A DNA stretch of 6,077 nt. Source: JAZDCJ01 sp036311985 (GTDB taxonomy: Bacteria; Actinomycetota; Actinomycetes; Actinomycetales; Micrococcaceae). Shown in pieces: positions 1 through 6,008 of this stretch. The DNA lies in NCBI RefSeq assembly GCF_036311985.1, contig NZ_JAZDCJ010000051.1. One strand, 5' to 3'. Numbering within the stretch: the first letter of the stretch is position 1; each line of letters begins with the position of its first letter. The position numbers were made by a program, and so were the translations under genes. The notes under the pieces are model-generated. The model was not told the origin of the DNA and searched no databases. It saw only the letters and a list, made by a program, of their open reading frames with translations.

Positions 1-1257
1 GCCGCCGCCCTGGGCCGCGGGTGTGGCCCCGGCGTCGTTCCGCGGCGAGCGGCGCTGCGGCTGGGCGGCGACCGGCGCCGCGTACTCGACGTGCCCTGCC
101 TTCTCGCCGCGCACCTCGGCGACGGCGTGCGACTCAGGCGAAACGGCCTCGAAGGGGACCTTGATCCCGGCGGCCTTGAGCAGCGCGCGCACGTCGCCCT
201 GCTGCTCGGTCGTGGAGATCGTCACGACGGTGCCCTCGGAGCCGGCGCGGGCCGTACGGCCGGAGCGGTGCAGGTAGGCCTTGTGCTCGGCGGGCGGATC
301 GATGTGGACGACGAGCTCGACGCCGTCCACGTGGACGCCGCGCGCCGCGACGTCGGTGGCGACGAGGACCTTCGCGGCGCCCGAGGAGAACGCGGCCAGG
401 TTGCGGTCGCGGGCGTTCTGGCTCAGGTTGCCGTGCAGGTCGACGGCCGGGACGCCGGCCTTGGACAGCCACACGGCCATCTTCTTGGCGTGGTGCTTGG
501 TGCGCATGAACATGATGCGGCGTCCGGTCCCGGCGGCGAGCTCGCGGACGAGCTCCTTCTTCAGGTCCGGGTCCACGACGAACACGCGGTGCTCCATGGT
601 GTCCACGGCGGCGCGCGGGGCGTCCACCGAGTGGGTCACGGGGTTCTCGAGGTAGCGGGCGACGAGCTTGTCCACGCCGTTGTCCAGGGTCGCCGAGAAG
701 AGCATGTGCTGGATGCCGCGCGGGGTGCGGTCCAGGATGCGCTTGACGACGGGCAGGAAGCCGAGATCTGCCATGTGGTCGGCCTCGTCCAGGACGGAGA
801 CCTCGACGTGCGCGAGGTCCGCGACCTTCTGGTTCAGCAGGTCCTCGAGCCGGCCGGGGCAGGCGATGAGGATGTCGACGCCGGCGTTGAGCTCGCGTTC
901 CTGGCGCCCCTGCGGGACGCCGCCGAAGACGACGGCGGTGCGCAGGCGGGCGGATTCGGCCAGCGGGATGACGGTGCGGCTGATCTGGGTGGCCAGCTCG
1001 CGGGTCGGGGCCATGATGAGCGCGCGCGGGAAGCGGGCGCGGCGCTGCCGGGGGTTGGCCGCCAGGCGGGCGACGAGCGGAAGGGCGAAGGCCAGGGTCT
1101 TGCCGGATCCGGTCTGGCCGCGGCCCAGCACGTCGCGTCCGGCGAGCGTGGAGGGAAGCGTGGCCTGCTGGATCGGGAACGGCGCGTCGATGCCCTGGGA
1201 GGACAGGACGTCAGCGAGGGAGGCGGGCACGCCGAGGGAAAGGAAAGTGGTGCTCAA
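1..1257 (-). CDS. DEAD-box ATP-dependent RNA helicase, C-terminal end cut off by the window edge
   Basis: Unwinds or remodels RNA duplexes using ATP in the cytoplasm, probably in ribosome assembly, mRNA turnover or cold adaptation (family knowledge; the target cannot be read here). 419 codons are present with no stop. Motifs in order: Q motif FPIQQ (27-31), Walker A GRGQTGSGKT (45-54, K53), motif Ia PTREL (84-88), motif Ib as CPGR (133-136, with Cys where most helicases have Thr), DEAD (157-160), SAT (188-190), and motif VI HRSGRTARAG (330-339) against the usual HRIGRTGRAG. After about residue 375 the chain becomes a low-complexity Pro/Arg/Ala/Gly tail, as usual in actinobacterial members, and runs off the edge. 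The start is TTG at 1257: the frame stays open further upstream, but no ATG, GTG or TTG was found in the roughly 30 codons checked, and the protein begins STTFLSLGVP as family members do. The ribosome site is weak (GAAAG). Family assignment is certain; the exact orthologue and start are less so. Confidence 0.95.
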   Translation of the reverse strand, partial: MSTTFLSLGVPASLADVLSSQGIDAPFPIQQATLPSTLAGRDVLGRGQTGSGKTLAFALPLVARLAANPRQRRARFPRALIMAPTRELATQISRTVIPLAESARLRTAVVFGGVPQGRQERELNAGVDILIACPGRLEDLLNQKVADLAHVEVSVLDEADHMADLGFLPVVKRILDRTPRGIQHMLFSATLDNGVDKLVARYLENPVTHSVDAPRAAVDTMEHRVFVVDPDLKKELVRELAAGTGRRIMFMRTKHHAKKMAVWLSKAGVPAVDLHGNLSQNARDRNLAAFSSGAAKVLVATDVAARGVHVDGVELVVHIDPPAEHKAYLHRSGRTARAGSEGTVVTISTTEQQGDVRALLKAAGIKVPFEAVSPESHAVAEVRGEKAGHVEYAAPVAAQPQRRSPRNDAGATPAAQGGG

Positions 1258-1316
1258 GGGGGCTGCTTTCGGTCGTAGCGGTGCGCAGCCGGTTCCGGCG
1301 CGCGGTGTCGCCGAAG

Positions 1317-1350
1317 GAAAAGAAAGCCTGGGCCCGAAAATGCACGGGCC
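1317..1350 (-). terminator. Candidate Rho-independent terminator downstream of the MMPL transporter gene
   Basis: Read on the minus strand, GGCCCG and CGGGCC form a perfect 6-bp G/C stem around an 8-base loop (TGCATTTT). The stem is followed by CAGGCTTTCTTTTCC, a pyrimidine tract with a TTTCTTTT core. It lies about 130 bp past the transporter stop and about 60 bp ahead of the helicase start, so it could separate the two transcripts. A second hairpin, GCCGGC-N5-GCCGGC at 1351-1367, lies just before it. The U-tract begins a few bases after the stem and is interrupted by C, so efficiency is uncertain. Confidence 0.45.
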
Positions 1351-1441
1351 GCCGGCGTGGTGCCGGCCTTCCGCCGCTCCGCACGGGATGCGGTGGGCGG
1401 GACAAGGATCAGATCTGTCGACGTCGGGCGTCGGTCTCCGG

Positions 1442-1471
1442 AAGGTACCGGGCCAGCGCCACAAGTACCAA
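1442..1471 (-). promoter_or_regulatory. Weak candidate promoter for the helicase gene
   Basis: On the minus strand, TTGGTA (1466-1471) and TACCTT (1442-1447) are separated by 18 bases and resemble -35 and -10 boxes (4/6 match to TTGACA; TAnnnT preserved). Transcription would begin near 1435 and leave a leader of about 180 bases containing the hairpins at 1331-1367, including the candidate terminator. That arrangement would be odd for a simple promoter, so the true promoter may instead lie in 1258-1316, where I found no convincing pair of boxes. Confidence 0.18.
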
Positions 1472-1482
1472 GGATAGCAGCC

Positions 1483-3600
1483 TCACGCGCGGTGGGCCGC
1501 CGATCCCCGGCGCCGTGAGAGCGCACCCGGCCACCAGAAGCGCCGCCCGAGGTCGTGGGCGAGGGCCGGCACCAGGAGCGTGCGGACCACGAGCGTGTCC
1601 AGGAGCACGCCGAAGGCCACGATGAAGCCCAGCTGGACCAGGAACATGATGGGGATGACGGACAGCGCCGCAAACGTCGCGGCCAGCACGACTCCCGCGG
1701 AGGTGATGACCCCGCCCGTGACGGCCAGCCCGCGCAGCACGCCGCGGCGCGCACCATGCACGGCGACCTCCTCCCTCACCCGCGCCATGAGGAAGATGTT
1801 GTAGTCCACGCCGAGGGCCACGAGGAACACGAAGCCGAACAGGGGAACCGAGGCGTCGGCGCCGGGGAAGCCGAAGACCCCGTTGAAGACGAGCGCCGAG
1901 ACGCCCATCGCCGTGCCGTAGGAGAGGACGGTGGTCGCCGTGAGCAGCAGGGGCGCCACGAGGGAACGCAGCAGGAGCACCAGGATCAGCAGGATCGCGC
2001 CGAGGACCAGCGGGATGATCTTCAGCAGGTCCGCCTGGGCCGTGGCCTGCGTGTCGCTGAGGGTGGCCGTGGTGCCGCCGACGAGGGACCCCGGGTCCGC
2101 GGCATGGAGCAGGGTCCGCAGCCGCTCGAGCGTCAGGGACGCCTCGGCCGCGTCGGCCGCGTCGGCGAAGGTGATGGAGAGCAGCACCTGCCCGTCGACC
2201 TCCTGCGCGGGCCGGCCGGCCGCGGGGAGCGCGGGACCGCCGTCGGCTGCCTGGACGTACGCCGAGGCGACCCCCTCCAGCTCCTCGACATCGGCGAGGA
2301 GCGGTTCCGCCCGGTCCGCGTCCACCACGGCGAACGCCGGGCTTCCCGAGCCGGCGGCGAAGTGGCGGGCCAGGATGTCCTGGCCCTGCGCGGACTCCGT
2401 CTGCCCCAGGACGAGCTGGCTCTGCGGCACGCCGTTCGCCTTCAGCTGCGTCACTCCCAGGCAACCCAGCGCCAGGACGATCGCCGTGAGGATCCAGACG
2501 GGCCGGGCGTTCCGGCCCACGAAGCCCGCGACCGCCCCCCACACGCCGCGCGGGGCGTCGTCGTCCGGTGAGTCCGGGGCGGCTCGGGGGATGAAGGGCC
2601 AGTAGGCGGCGCGGCCCAGCAGGGCGAGGGCGGCGGGCAGGAACGTCAGCGCCGAGAGCACGGAGAACGCGATGCCCGCCGCCCCGATCGGCCCCAGGGC
2701 CTTGTTGGAGTTCAGGTCGGAGAACATGAGGCACAGCAGGCCCGCGGTCACGGTCCCGGCCGAGGCGAGAATCGGTTCGGCCGAGCGGCGCACGGCGGTG
2801 CCGACGGCCTCGAACCTCCCGGCGCCCGCGGCGATGGCCTCCTTGTGCCGCGCGACGAGGAGCAGGGCGTAGTCGGTCGCCGCACCGATGACCAGGATGG
2901 AGAGGATGCCCTGTCCCTGCCCGTCGAGCCGGATCCACTCCAGGCGGGCCATCCAGTAGACCGCCGTGACCGCGGCACAGAGCGCCGCGACGGACGTCAG
3001 GAGGACGGCGGCCGGAAGCAGCGCCGAGCGGTAGACGAGCAGCAGGATCACCAGGACCGCCGCGAGGGCGACGGACAGGAGCACGGAGTCGATGCCGCCG
3101 AAGGCCTCGACGAGGTCGGCGTTGAAACCCGCCGGACCGGTGACGTAGGCCTCCACCCCGGCAGGCAGGAGGCGGTCCAGCTCCGCGCGGAGCTGGGCGA
3201 CGGCGTCGTCCGTGTCCACCTCGGCGGACAGCGGGACCACGAGCTGGACGGCCAGCGAGTCCTCGGAGGGCAGCGGGCCGGCGATGTCGCCGTCGAGGAC
3301 GGGGAGCGAGGCGAGGGCATCGGCGGTTTCCCGTCCGAGCGCCGGGTCGAGCGCTTCGTCGGCGACGATCAGCACGACGGCGGGGACGGCGTCGCCGTCG
3401 CGGAACGCGGCCTGCTTCTCGAGCGCGCGGGTGGCCTCGGCGGAGGCGGGGAGGAAGGAGGCCTGGTCGGTGGTCTGCACCTCGCCCAGGCGCCCGAACG
3501 TGGGGCCGCCGATGCCGGCCACTCCGAGCCAGAGCAGGACGAGGACGACGGCGGCGAGGGCGCGGCCGGCCGCGCGACGGGTGGTGTGCTGCGGGCTCAC
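1483..3600 (-). CDS. MMPL-family (RND superfamily) membrane transporter
   Basis: Proton-driven inner-membrane exporter of the MMPL type; in actinobacteria these move lipids or drugs, and the substrate here is unknown. 705 residues, the normal length. Architecture is the family's two-fold repeat: TM1 about 15-32, large extracytoplasmic loop 33-168, TM2-6 about 170-330, TM7 about 367-386, second loop 387-525, TM8-12 about 527-680, short basic tail. The paired Asp-Tyr residues that form the proton relay in MmpL3-type proteins are both present: GAATDYALLLVAR (D243, Y244) in TM4 and ALGVDYNIFLMAR (D599, Y600) in TM10. The C-terminal GRRFWWPG is typical. The start is GTG at 3600 with GGAG five bases upstream; the frame is open far upstream but only across the control region and the antisense of marR. 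It is transcribed divergently from the MarR gene, which probably represses it. Drug efflux is an inference from that pairing. Confidence 0.93.
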   Translation of the reverse strand: MSPQHTTRRAAGRALAAVVLVLLWLGVAGIGGPTFGRLGEVQTTDQASFLPASAEATRALEKQAAFRDGDAVPAVVLIVADEALDPALGRETADALASLPVLDGDIAGPLPSEDSLAVQLVVPLSAEVDTDDAVAQLRAELDRLLPAGVEAYVTGPAGFNADLVEAFGGIDSVLLSVALAAVLVILLLVYRSALLPAAVLLTSVAALCAAVTAVYWMARLEWIRLDGQGQGILSILVIGAATDYALLLVARHKEAIAAGAGRFEAVGTAVRRSAEPILASAGTVTAGLLCLMFSDLNSNKALGPIGAAGIAFSVLSALTFLPAALALLGRAAYWPFIPRAAPDSPDDDAPRGVWGAVAGFVGRNARPVWILTAIVLALGCLGVTQLKANGVPQSQLVLGQTESAQGQDILARHFAAGSGSPAFAVVDADRAEPLLADVEELEGVASAYVQAADGGPALPAAGRPAQEVDGQVLLSITFADAADAAEASLTLERLRTLLHAADPGSLVGGTTATLSDTQATAQADLLKIIPLVLGAILLILVLLLRSLVAPLLLTATTVLSYGTAMGVSALVFNGVFGFPGADASVPLFGFVFLVALGVDYNIFLMARVREEVAVHGARRGVLRGLAVTGGVITSAGVVLAATFAALSVIPIMFLVQLGFIVAFGVLLDTLVVRTLLVPALAHDLGRRFWWPGALSRRRGSAAHRA

Positions 3601-3605
3601 GGCGG

Positions 3606-3610
3606 CTCCA
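3606..3610 (-). promoter_or_regulatory. Ribosome binding site fixing the GTG start of the MMPL gene
   Basis: On the minus strand TGGAG lies five bases before GTG at 3600 (TGGAG-CCGCC-GTG). The rival upstream pair of ATG codons near 3674-3679 has only an AT-rich stretch before it and sits inside the predicted promoter, so the GTG is preferred. Confidence 0.75.
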
Positions 3611-3653
3611 GTCGATCGGTGCGGGGGCGGCTCGGAAGCCGCGGAGGCGGATT

Positions 3654-3683
3654 TACCTAGCCAAACTACTTTCATCATGGAAA
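3654..3683 (-). promoter_or_regulatory. Predicted promoter of the MMPL transporter gene
   Basis: On the minus strand TTTCCA (3678-3683) and TAGGTA (3654-3659) are 18 bases apart. TAGGTA is close to the TAGGAT/TAGGTT form common at actinobacterial -10 boxes; the -35 box matches TTGACA at four positions. Initiation near 3647 would leave a leader of about 47 bases before GTG 3600. The -10 box lies inside the dyad TTTACCTAGCCAAA (3652-3665), so a protein bound there would block initiation. Confidence 0.4.
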
Positions 3684-3699
3684 TAAATCCAGTCGCGAC

Positions 3700-3705
3700 T
3701 AGGAT
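3700..3705 (+). promoter_or_regulatory. Predicted -10 box of marR, overlapping a possible ribosome site
   Basis: TAGGAT is a good actinobacterial -10 box and ends six bases before the ATG at 3712, so transcription could start at or next to the start codon and give a leaderless mRNA. The same bases include AGGA (3701-3704), which lies seven bases before ATG and could instead serve as a ribosome binding site of a transcript begun further upstream. No good -35 box lies 17-18 bases upstream. Confidence 0.35.
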
Positions 3706-3711
3706 ATCCGC

Positions 3712-4191
3712 ATGGAAGCGACGGGATCCCTGCGGCTCATGCTGGCGCTGCAGGAGTTCGCCCAGGCATCGGAACGGTACGTCGAGACCGTGGGCGCCCG
3801 GCACCACTCCCACCGCACGGACATGAACGCGCTCGCCGCGATCCTGCGCTTCGAGCGCACCGGGCGGGCGCCGACCCCGGGAGACCTGGCCCGCGAACTG
3901 CGCCTCAGCGCCCCGGCGACGACCGCCCTGGTGGACCGCCTGGTCTCCTCCGGACACGTGGAGCGGCTCCGCGCCGAGGACGACCGCCGACGCGTCCTGC
4001 TCCGGCTCACCGACCAGGCGCGCCGCGACGGGCGCGAGATGTTCGGCCCCCTCGGCACCGCCCTGGCCGGCGTGATCGGACGCTACGACCCGGAGGAGAT
4101 CGACCTCCTGGCGCGGTTCGTGACCGAGGCGCGCGAGGGCGTGGACGCGGCGAGCGCCGCGGTGGAATCCGGCGAACGGGACCGGCCGTGA
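3712..4191 (+). CDS. MarR-family transcriptional regulator
   Basis: Dimeric DNA-binding repressor, 159 residues, normal for the family. The N-terminal helix (about 5-27) and C-terminal helices (about 103-150) would form the dimer interface. The winged helix-turn-helix spans about 55-100: TPGDLARELRLSAPATTALV (55-74) supplies the helix-turn-helix, with recognition helix about 67-80, and RAEDDRRRVLLRLT (87-100) is the beta-wing with the conserved D-x-R type residues D91, R92, R93. MarR proteins usually bind a palindrome near their own promoter and release it on binding a small, often phenolic, ligand. The gene is divergent from the MMPL transporter with 111 bp between starts, so repression of that transporter and of itself is the likely job. 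Its stop overlaps the start of the next gene by 4 bp, implying co-translation. Start ATG 3712 is the only one that keeps the N-terminal dimerisation helix. The ligand cannot be inferred. Confidence 0.93.
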   Translation: MEATGSLRLMLALQEFAQASERYVETVGARHHSHRTDMNALAAILRFERTGRAPTPGDLARELRLSAPATTALVDRLVSSGHVERLRAEDDRRRVLLRLTDQARRDGREMFGPLGTALAGVIGRYDPEEIDLLARFVTEAREGVDAASAAVESGERDRP

Positions 4192-4538
4192 GCGCGGGCC
4201 GGCCACCGGCCACGCCGCCGCGCCCGCGGTTCTGGATCGTGCTGCTCGTGAACCTGGGACTGGGGATCCCCGGCGTCGTCCCGGTCTTCATGGCCTGGTA
4301 CCTCCTCGTCAACTGGCCCCTCGCCGCCCTCGGCCTGACGAGGGAAGAGGTTCCGGGCAGCGATTCCGTCCTGCCCGGCCCCGCCGAGCTGCTCCCCCTC
4401 GTCCTCGCGGCCGTGGCCGTGTGGTTCGTCGTGAACCTCCTGCTCCTGCGGCGGCTGGGCCTGGCGCGGACGTGGTGGTGGATCGCCGCTGCACTACTGC
4501 CGCTCCTGCCCTACCTGGCGCTCCAGCTCTTCCTCTGA
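4188..4538 (+). CDS. Small multi-pass membrane protein of unknown function, coupled to marR
   Basis: 116 residues. I do not recognise a family. A short basic, proline-rich N-terminus (1-14, with R5, R12, R14) is followed by a long hydrophobic stretch from F15 to about V41 with a GIPG kink, which may be one long helix or a tight hairpin. A polar loop follows (about 50-66, TREEVPGSDS), then TM segments about 67-87 and 96-115 separated by a basic RRLGLAR turn. The second half is rich in Trp and Leu and ends LQLFL. The GTG start overlaps the marR stop (GTGA), with a weak GGGA six bases upstream, so it is almost certainly co-translated with the regulator and shares its control. A role with the divergent MMPL exporter, for example as an accessory subunit or ligand-sensing partner, is speculation from position only. 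Third-position GC and composition support a real gene. Confidence 0.8.
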   Translation: MSAGRPPATPPRPRFWIVLLVNLGLGIPGVVPVFMAWYLLVNWPLAALGLTREEVPGSDSVLPGPAELLPLVLAAVAVWFVVNLLLLRRLGLARTWWWIAAALLPLLPYLALQLFL

Positions 4539-4571
4539 GCACGCCCTTCGACGCTTCCGGCTCGGCGGACC

Positions 4572-4600
4572 TTGACCCGCGATGTGTCCGGTGTCACACT
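4572..4600 (+). promoter_or_regulatory. Predicted promoter of the sugar-binding lipoprotein gene
   Basis: TTGACC (4572-4577) is a strong -35 box. CACACT (4595-4600), 17 bases downstream, is a poor -10 box with the A at position 2 and T at position 6 conserved. Initiation near 4607 would put the LacI-type operator at 4613-4626 just after the start of transcription. A second CACACT lies 30 bases further on (4625-4630) and could belong to an alternative, activator-dependent start. Confidence 0.4.
4583..4598 (+). promoter_or_regulatory. Crp/GlxR-like binding site
   Basis: TGTGT-CCGGTG-TCACA matches the Crp/GlxR consensus TGTGA-N6-TCACA at 9 of 10 defined positions (seen directly; only the fifth base differs). 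It lies between the predicted -35 and -10 boxes, or about 45 bases upstream of a possible second start. Cyclic-AMP control of a sugar-uptake gene fits the family's usual role. Whether it would activate or repress depends on the true transcription start. Confidence 0.45.
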
Positions 4601-4612
4601 GAAGCCATTCCA

Positions 4613-4626
4613 TGAGAGCGCTCTCA
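4613..4626. promoter_or_regulatory. LacI-family operator (CebR/CelR-like), perfect 14-bp palindrome
   Basis: TGAGAGCGCTCTCA is perfectly symmetric with the central CG typical of LacI-family operators. It differs only at the third position of each arm from TGGGAGCGCTCCCA, the operator known for CebR of Streptomyces and CelR of Thermobifida, which control cellobiose/cellodextrin uptake and cellulase genes. It lies about 80 bases before the start of the binding-protein gene and just downstream of the predicted promoter, a position suited to repression. The repressor gene is not in this window. Confidence 0.8.
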
Positions 4627-4694
4627 CACTTTCACCGACGATCGGACAGAACGCTCCCACGCAACCGGCTACCCCGCCGGGCGCACCAGACCAC

Positions 4695-4700
4695 AAGGAG
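4695..4700 (+). promoter_or_regulatory. Ribosome binding site of the sugar-binding lipoprotein gene
   Basis: AAGGAG lies six bases before GTG at 4707. It decides the start: the same frame is open back to 4572, but the extra codons cover the promoter and operator and would bury the signal peptide. Confidence 0.88.
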
Positions 4701-4706
4701 ATTCCG

Positions 4707-6008
4707 GTGAGAACCAACCGTTCCCTGGGCGCCCTCGCCGGCGCCTCGATCCTCGCCCTGGGACTCGTGTCCTGCGGCGGCTCCGGCGGCACCGCCGGCA
4801 CCAGCTCGCCCGGAGCCGACGGGTCCCCGGCCGGCGACATCACCCTGACCGTGGCGACCTTCAACGAGTTCGGCTACGAGGAGCTGTTGACCGAGTACAT
4901 GGACGCCAACCCGGGCGTGAAGATCGAGCACACGAAGGCCGCCACCACCGACCAGGCCCGCGACAACATGAACACGCGCCTGGCCGCGGGCTCCGGCCTG
5001 GCGGACATCGAGGCCGTCGAAGTCGACTGGCTCCCGGAGCTCAAGCAGTACCCGGACCTCTTCAACGACCTCGCCTCCCCCGAGACGGACGGCCGCTGGC
5101 TGGACTGGAAGACGGAGGACGCCACGGTCGACGGCAAGCTCATCGGCTACGGGACGGACATCGGCCCCGAGGGCATCTGCTACCGGGCCGACCTCTTCGA
5201 TGCCGCCGGGCTGCCCACCGACCGCGACGAGGTCGCCGAACTGCTCACGGGCGACTGGGACCACTACTTCTCGGTGGGCCGGGACTTCACCGCCTCCTCG
5301 GAGGCCGCCTGGTTCGACTCGGCAGGCGCCACGTTCCAGGGCATGGTCAACCAGCTCGAGCAGCCCTTCGAGAACCCCGACGGGACCCCGATCCCGCTCG
5401 CGGAGAACACCGGGATCAAGGACGTCTACGAGGCCGTGCTGAGGGCCTCGATCGACGACGGCCTCTCGGCGAACCTCGAGCAGTGGGGCGAGGACTGGAC
5501 CTCCTCCTTCCAGCGCGACGCGTTCGCGACCATGCTGTGCCCGGGCTGGATGCTCGGGGTCGTCGAGGGCAACGCGGCCGGGATCGACGGCTGGGACTTC
5601 GCCGACGTCTTCCCCGGCGGCGGCGGCAACTGGGGCGGCTCGTACCTGACCGTTCCCACGCAGACCGCGCACCAGGAGGAGGCCATCAAGCTCGCGGCCT
5701 GGCTCACGGCGCCCGAGCAGCAGATCAAGGCCTTCCAGGCCAAGGGCACGTTCCCGAGCCAGGTCGACGCGCTCACGGACGAGACGCTGCTCTCCGAGGC
5801 CAACGCCTTCTTCAACGACGCCCCGACCGGGCAGATCCTCTCGGAGCGGGCGAAAGCCGTCACGGTGACGCCGTTCAAGGGACCGAACTACTTCGCCATC
5901 CGGGCCACGGTCACGGACGCCCTGACGCGCGTCGACGTCAACAAGACCGACGACGCGGACAGCTCCTGGCAGAAGGCCCTCGACGCCTACCAGGCGCTCG
6001 GGCTCTGA
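4707..6008 (+). CDS. Sugar ABC transporter substrate-binding lipoprotein, CebE-like
   Basis: Captures a sugar, probably a di- or oligosaccharide, outside the membrane and hands it to an ABC importer. 433 residues, normal for family-1 solute-binding proteins. The signal peptide has basic R2 and R5, a hydrophobic core (7-20) and the lipobox LVSC, with C23 as the lipidated residue; a Gly/Ser/Pro linker runs to about 43. The two-lobed binding fold follows: TLTVATFNEFGYEELLTEYM (47-66) is the first strand and helix, IGYGTDIGPEGICYRADLF (146-164) the hinge and sugar-contact region typical of the group, FPGGGGNWGGSYLTVP (302-317) a glycine- and aromatic-rich loop, and AAWLTAPEQQIKAF (330-343) the conserved late helix. 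Besides C23 the mature chain has only C158 and C278, which could pair. The TGAGAGCGCTCTCA operator upstream and the overall pattern favour a beta-glucoside or cellobiose-type substrate, but that is inference. As the first gene of its operon, it is probably followed by two permease genes beyond the window. Confidence 0.92.
   Translation: MRTNRSLGALAGASILALGLVSCGGSGGTAGTSSPGADGSPAGDITLTVATFNEFGYEELLTEYMDANPGVKIEHTKAATTDQARDNMNTRLAAGSGLADIEAVEVDWLPELKQYPDLFNDLASPETDGRWLDWKTEDATVDGKLIGYGTDIGPEGICYRADLFDAAGLPTDRDEVAELLTGDWDHYFSVGRDFTASSEAAWFDSAGATFQGMVNQLEQPFENPDGTPIPLAENTGIKDVYEAVLRASIDDGLSANLEQWGEDWTSSFQRDAFATMLCPGWMLGVVEGNAAGIDGWDFADVFPGGGGNWGGSYLTVPTQTAHQEEAIKLAAWLTAPEQQIKAFQAKGTFPSQVDALTDETLLSEANAFFNDAPTGQILSERAKAVTVTPFKGPNYFAIRATVTDALTRVDVNKTDDADSSWQKALDAYQALGL

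Larger units (their letters stand above)
3649..3709. promoter_or_regulatory. Divergent control region with four dyad elements; probable MarR operator(s)
   Basis: This is a visibly AT-rich island in otherwise GC-rich DNA. Elements seen: (a) TTTACCTAGCCAAA at 3652-3665, symmetric at 10 of 14 positions (TTT-N2-CTAG-N2-AAA), over the MMPL -10 box; (b) AGTCGCGACT at 3691-3700, a perfect 10-bp palindrome just upstream of marR; (c) GGATATCC at 3702-3709, a perfect 8-bp palindrome over the marR -10 box; (d) widely spaced perfect arms GGATTTA (3649-3655) and TAAATCC (3684-3690). MarR dimers bind palindromes of about this size between divergent genes (family knowledge). Which element is the true operator is inference; (a) best fits repression of the transporter and (b) or (c) best fits autorepression. 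Confidence 0.5.

Noticed and set aside
91..1278. A 395-codon open frame on the plus strand opposite the helicase
   Set aside because: It is an antisense shadow produced by high third-position GC; its translation is rich in Gly, Arg, Val, Asp and His without any fold pattern, while the opposite strand has every helicase motif.
1555..2571. A 338-codon plus-strand frame opposite the MMPL gene
   Set aside because: Composition is extremely rich in Glu, Asp, Arg, Gly and His with no domain; it mirrors the membrane segments of the transporter on the other strand.
1409..2938. A second 509-codon minus-strand frame within the MMPL gene
   Set aside because: Its translation is Arg/Pro/Gly-rich shadow sequence; only the last 25 codons after the MMPL stop look protein-like, and they are treated separately.
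3601..4206. Possible 202-residue N-terminal extension of the MMPL protein
   Set aside because: The open frame runs antisense through marR and across the divergent promoters. The GTG at 3600 has a good ribosome site and gives the normal family length and TM1 position.
4539..4571. Terminator for the marR operon
   Set aside because: The 33 bases between the stop and the next promoter contain no convincing stem and U-tract; read-through into the sugar operon cannot be excluded.
4572..4706. An upstream start for the sugar-binding lipoprotein at 4572
   Set aside because: It would translate through the -35 box, the Crp-like site and the operator, and bury the signal peptide; AAGGAG in front of GTG 4707 fixes the start.
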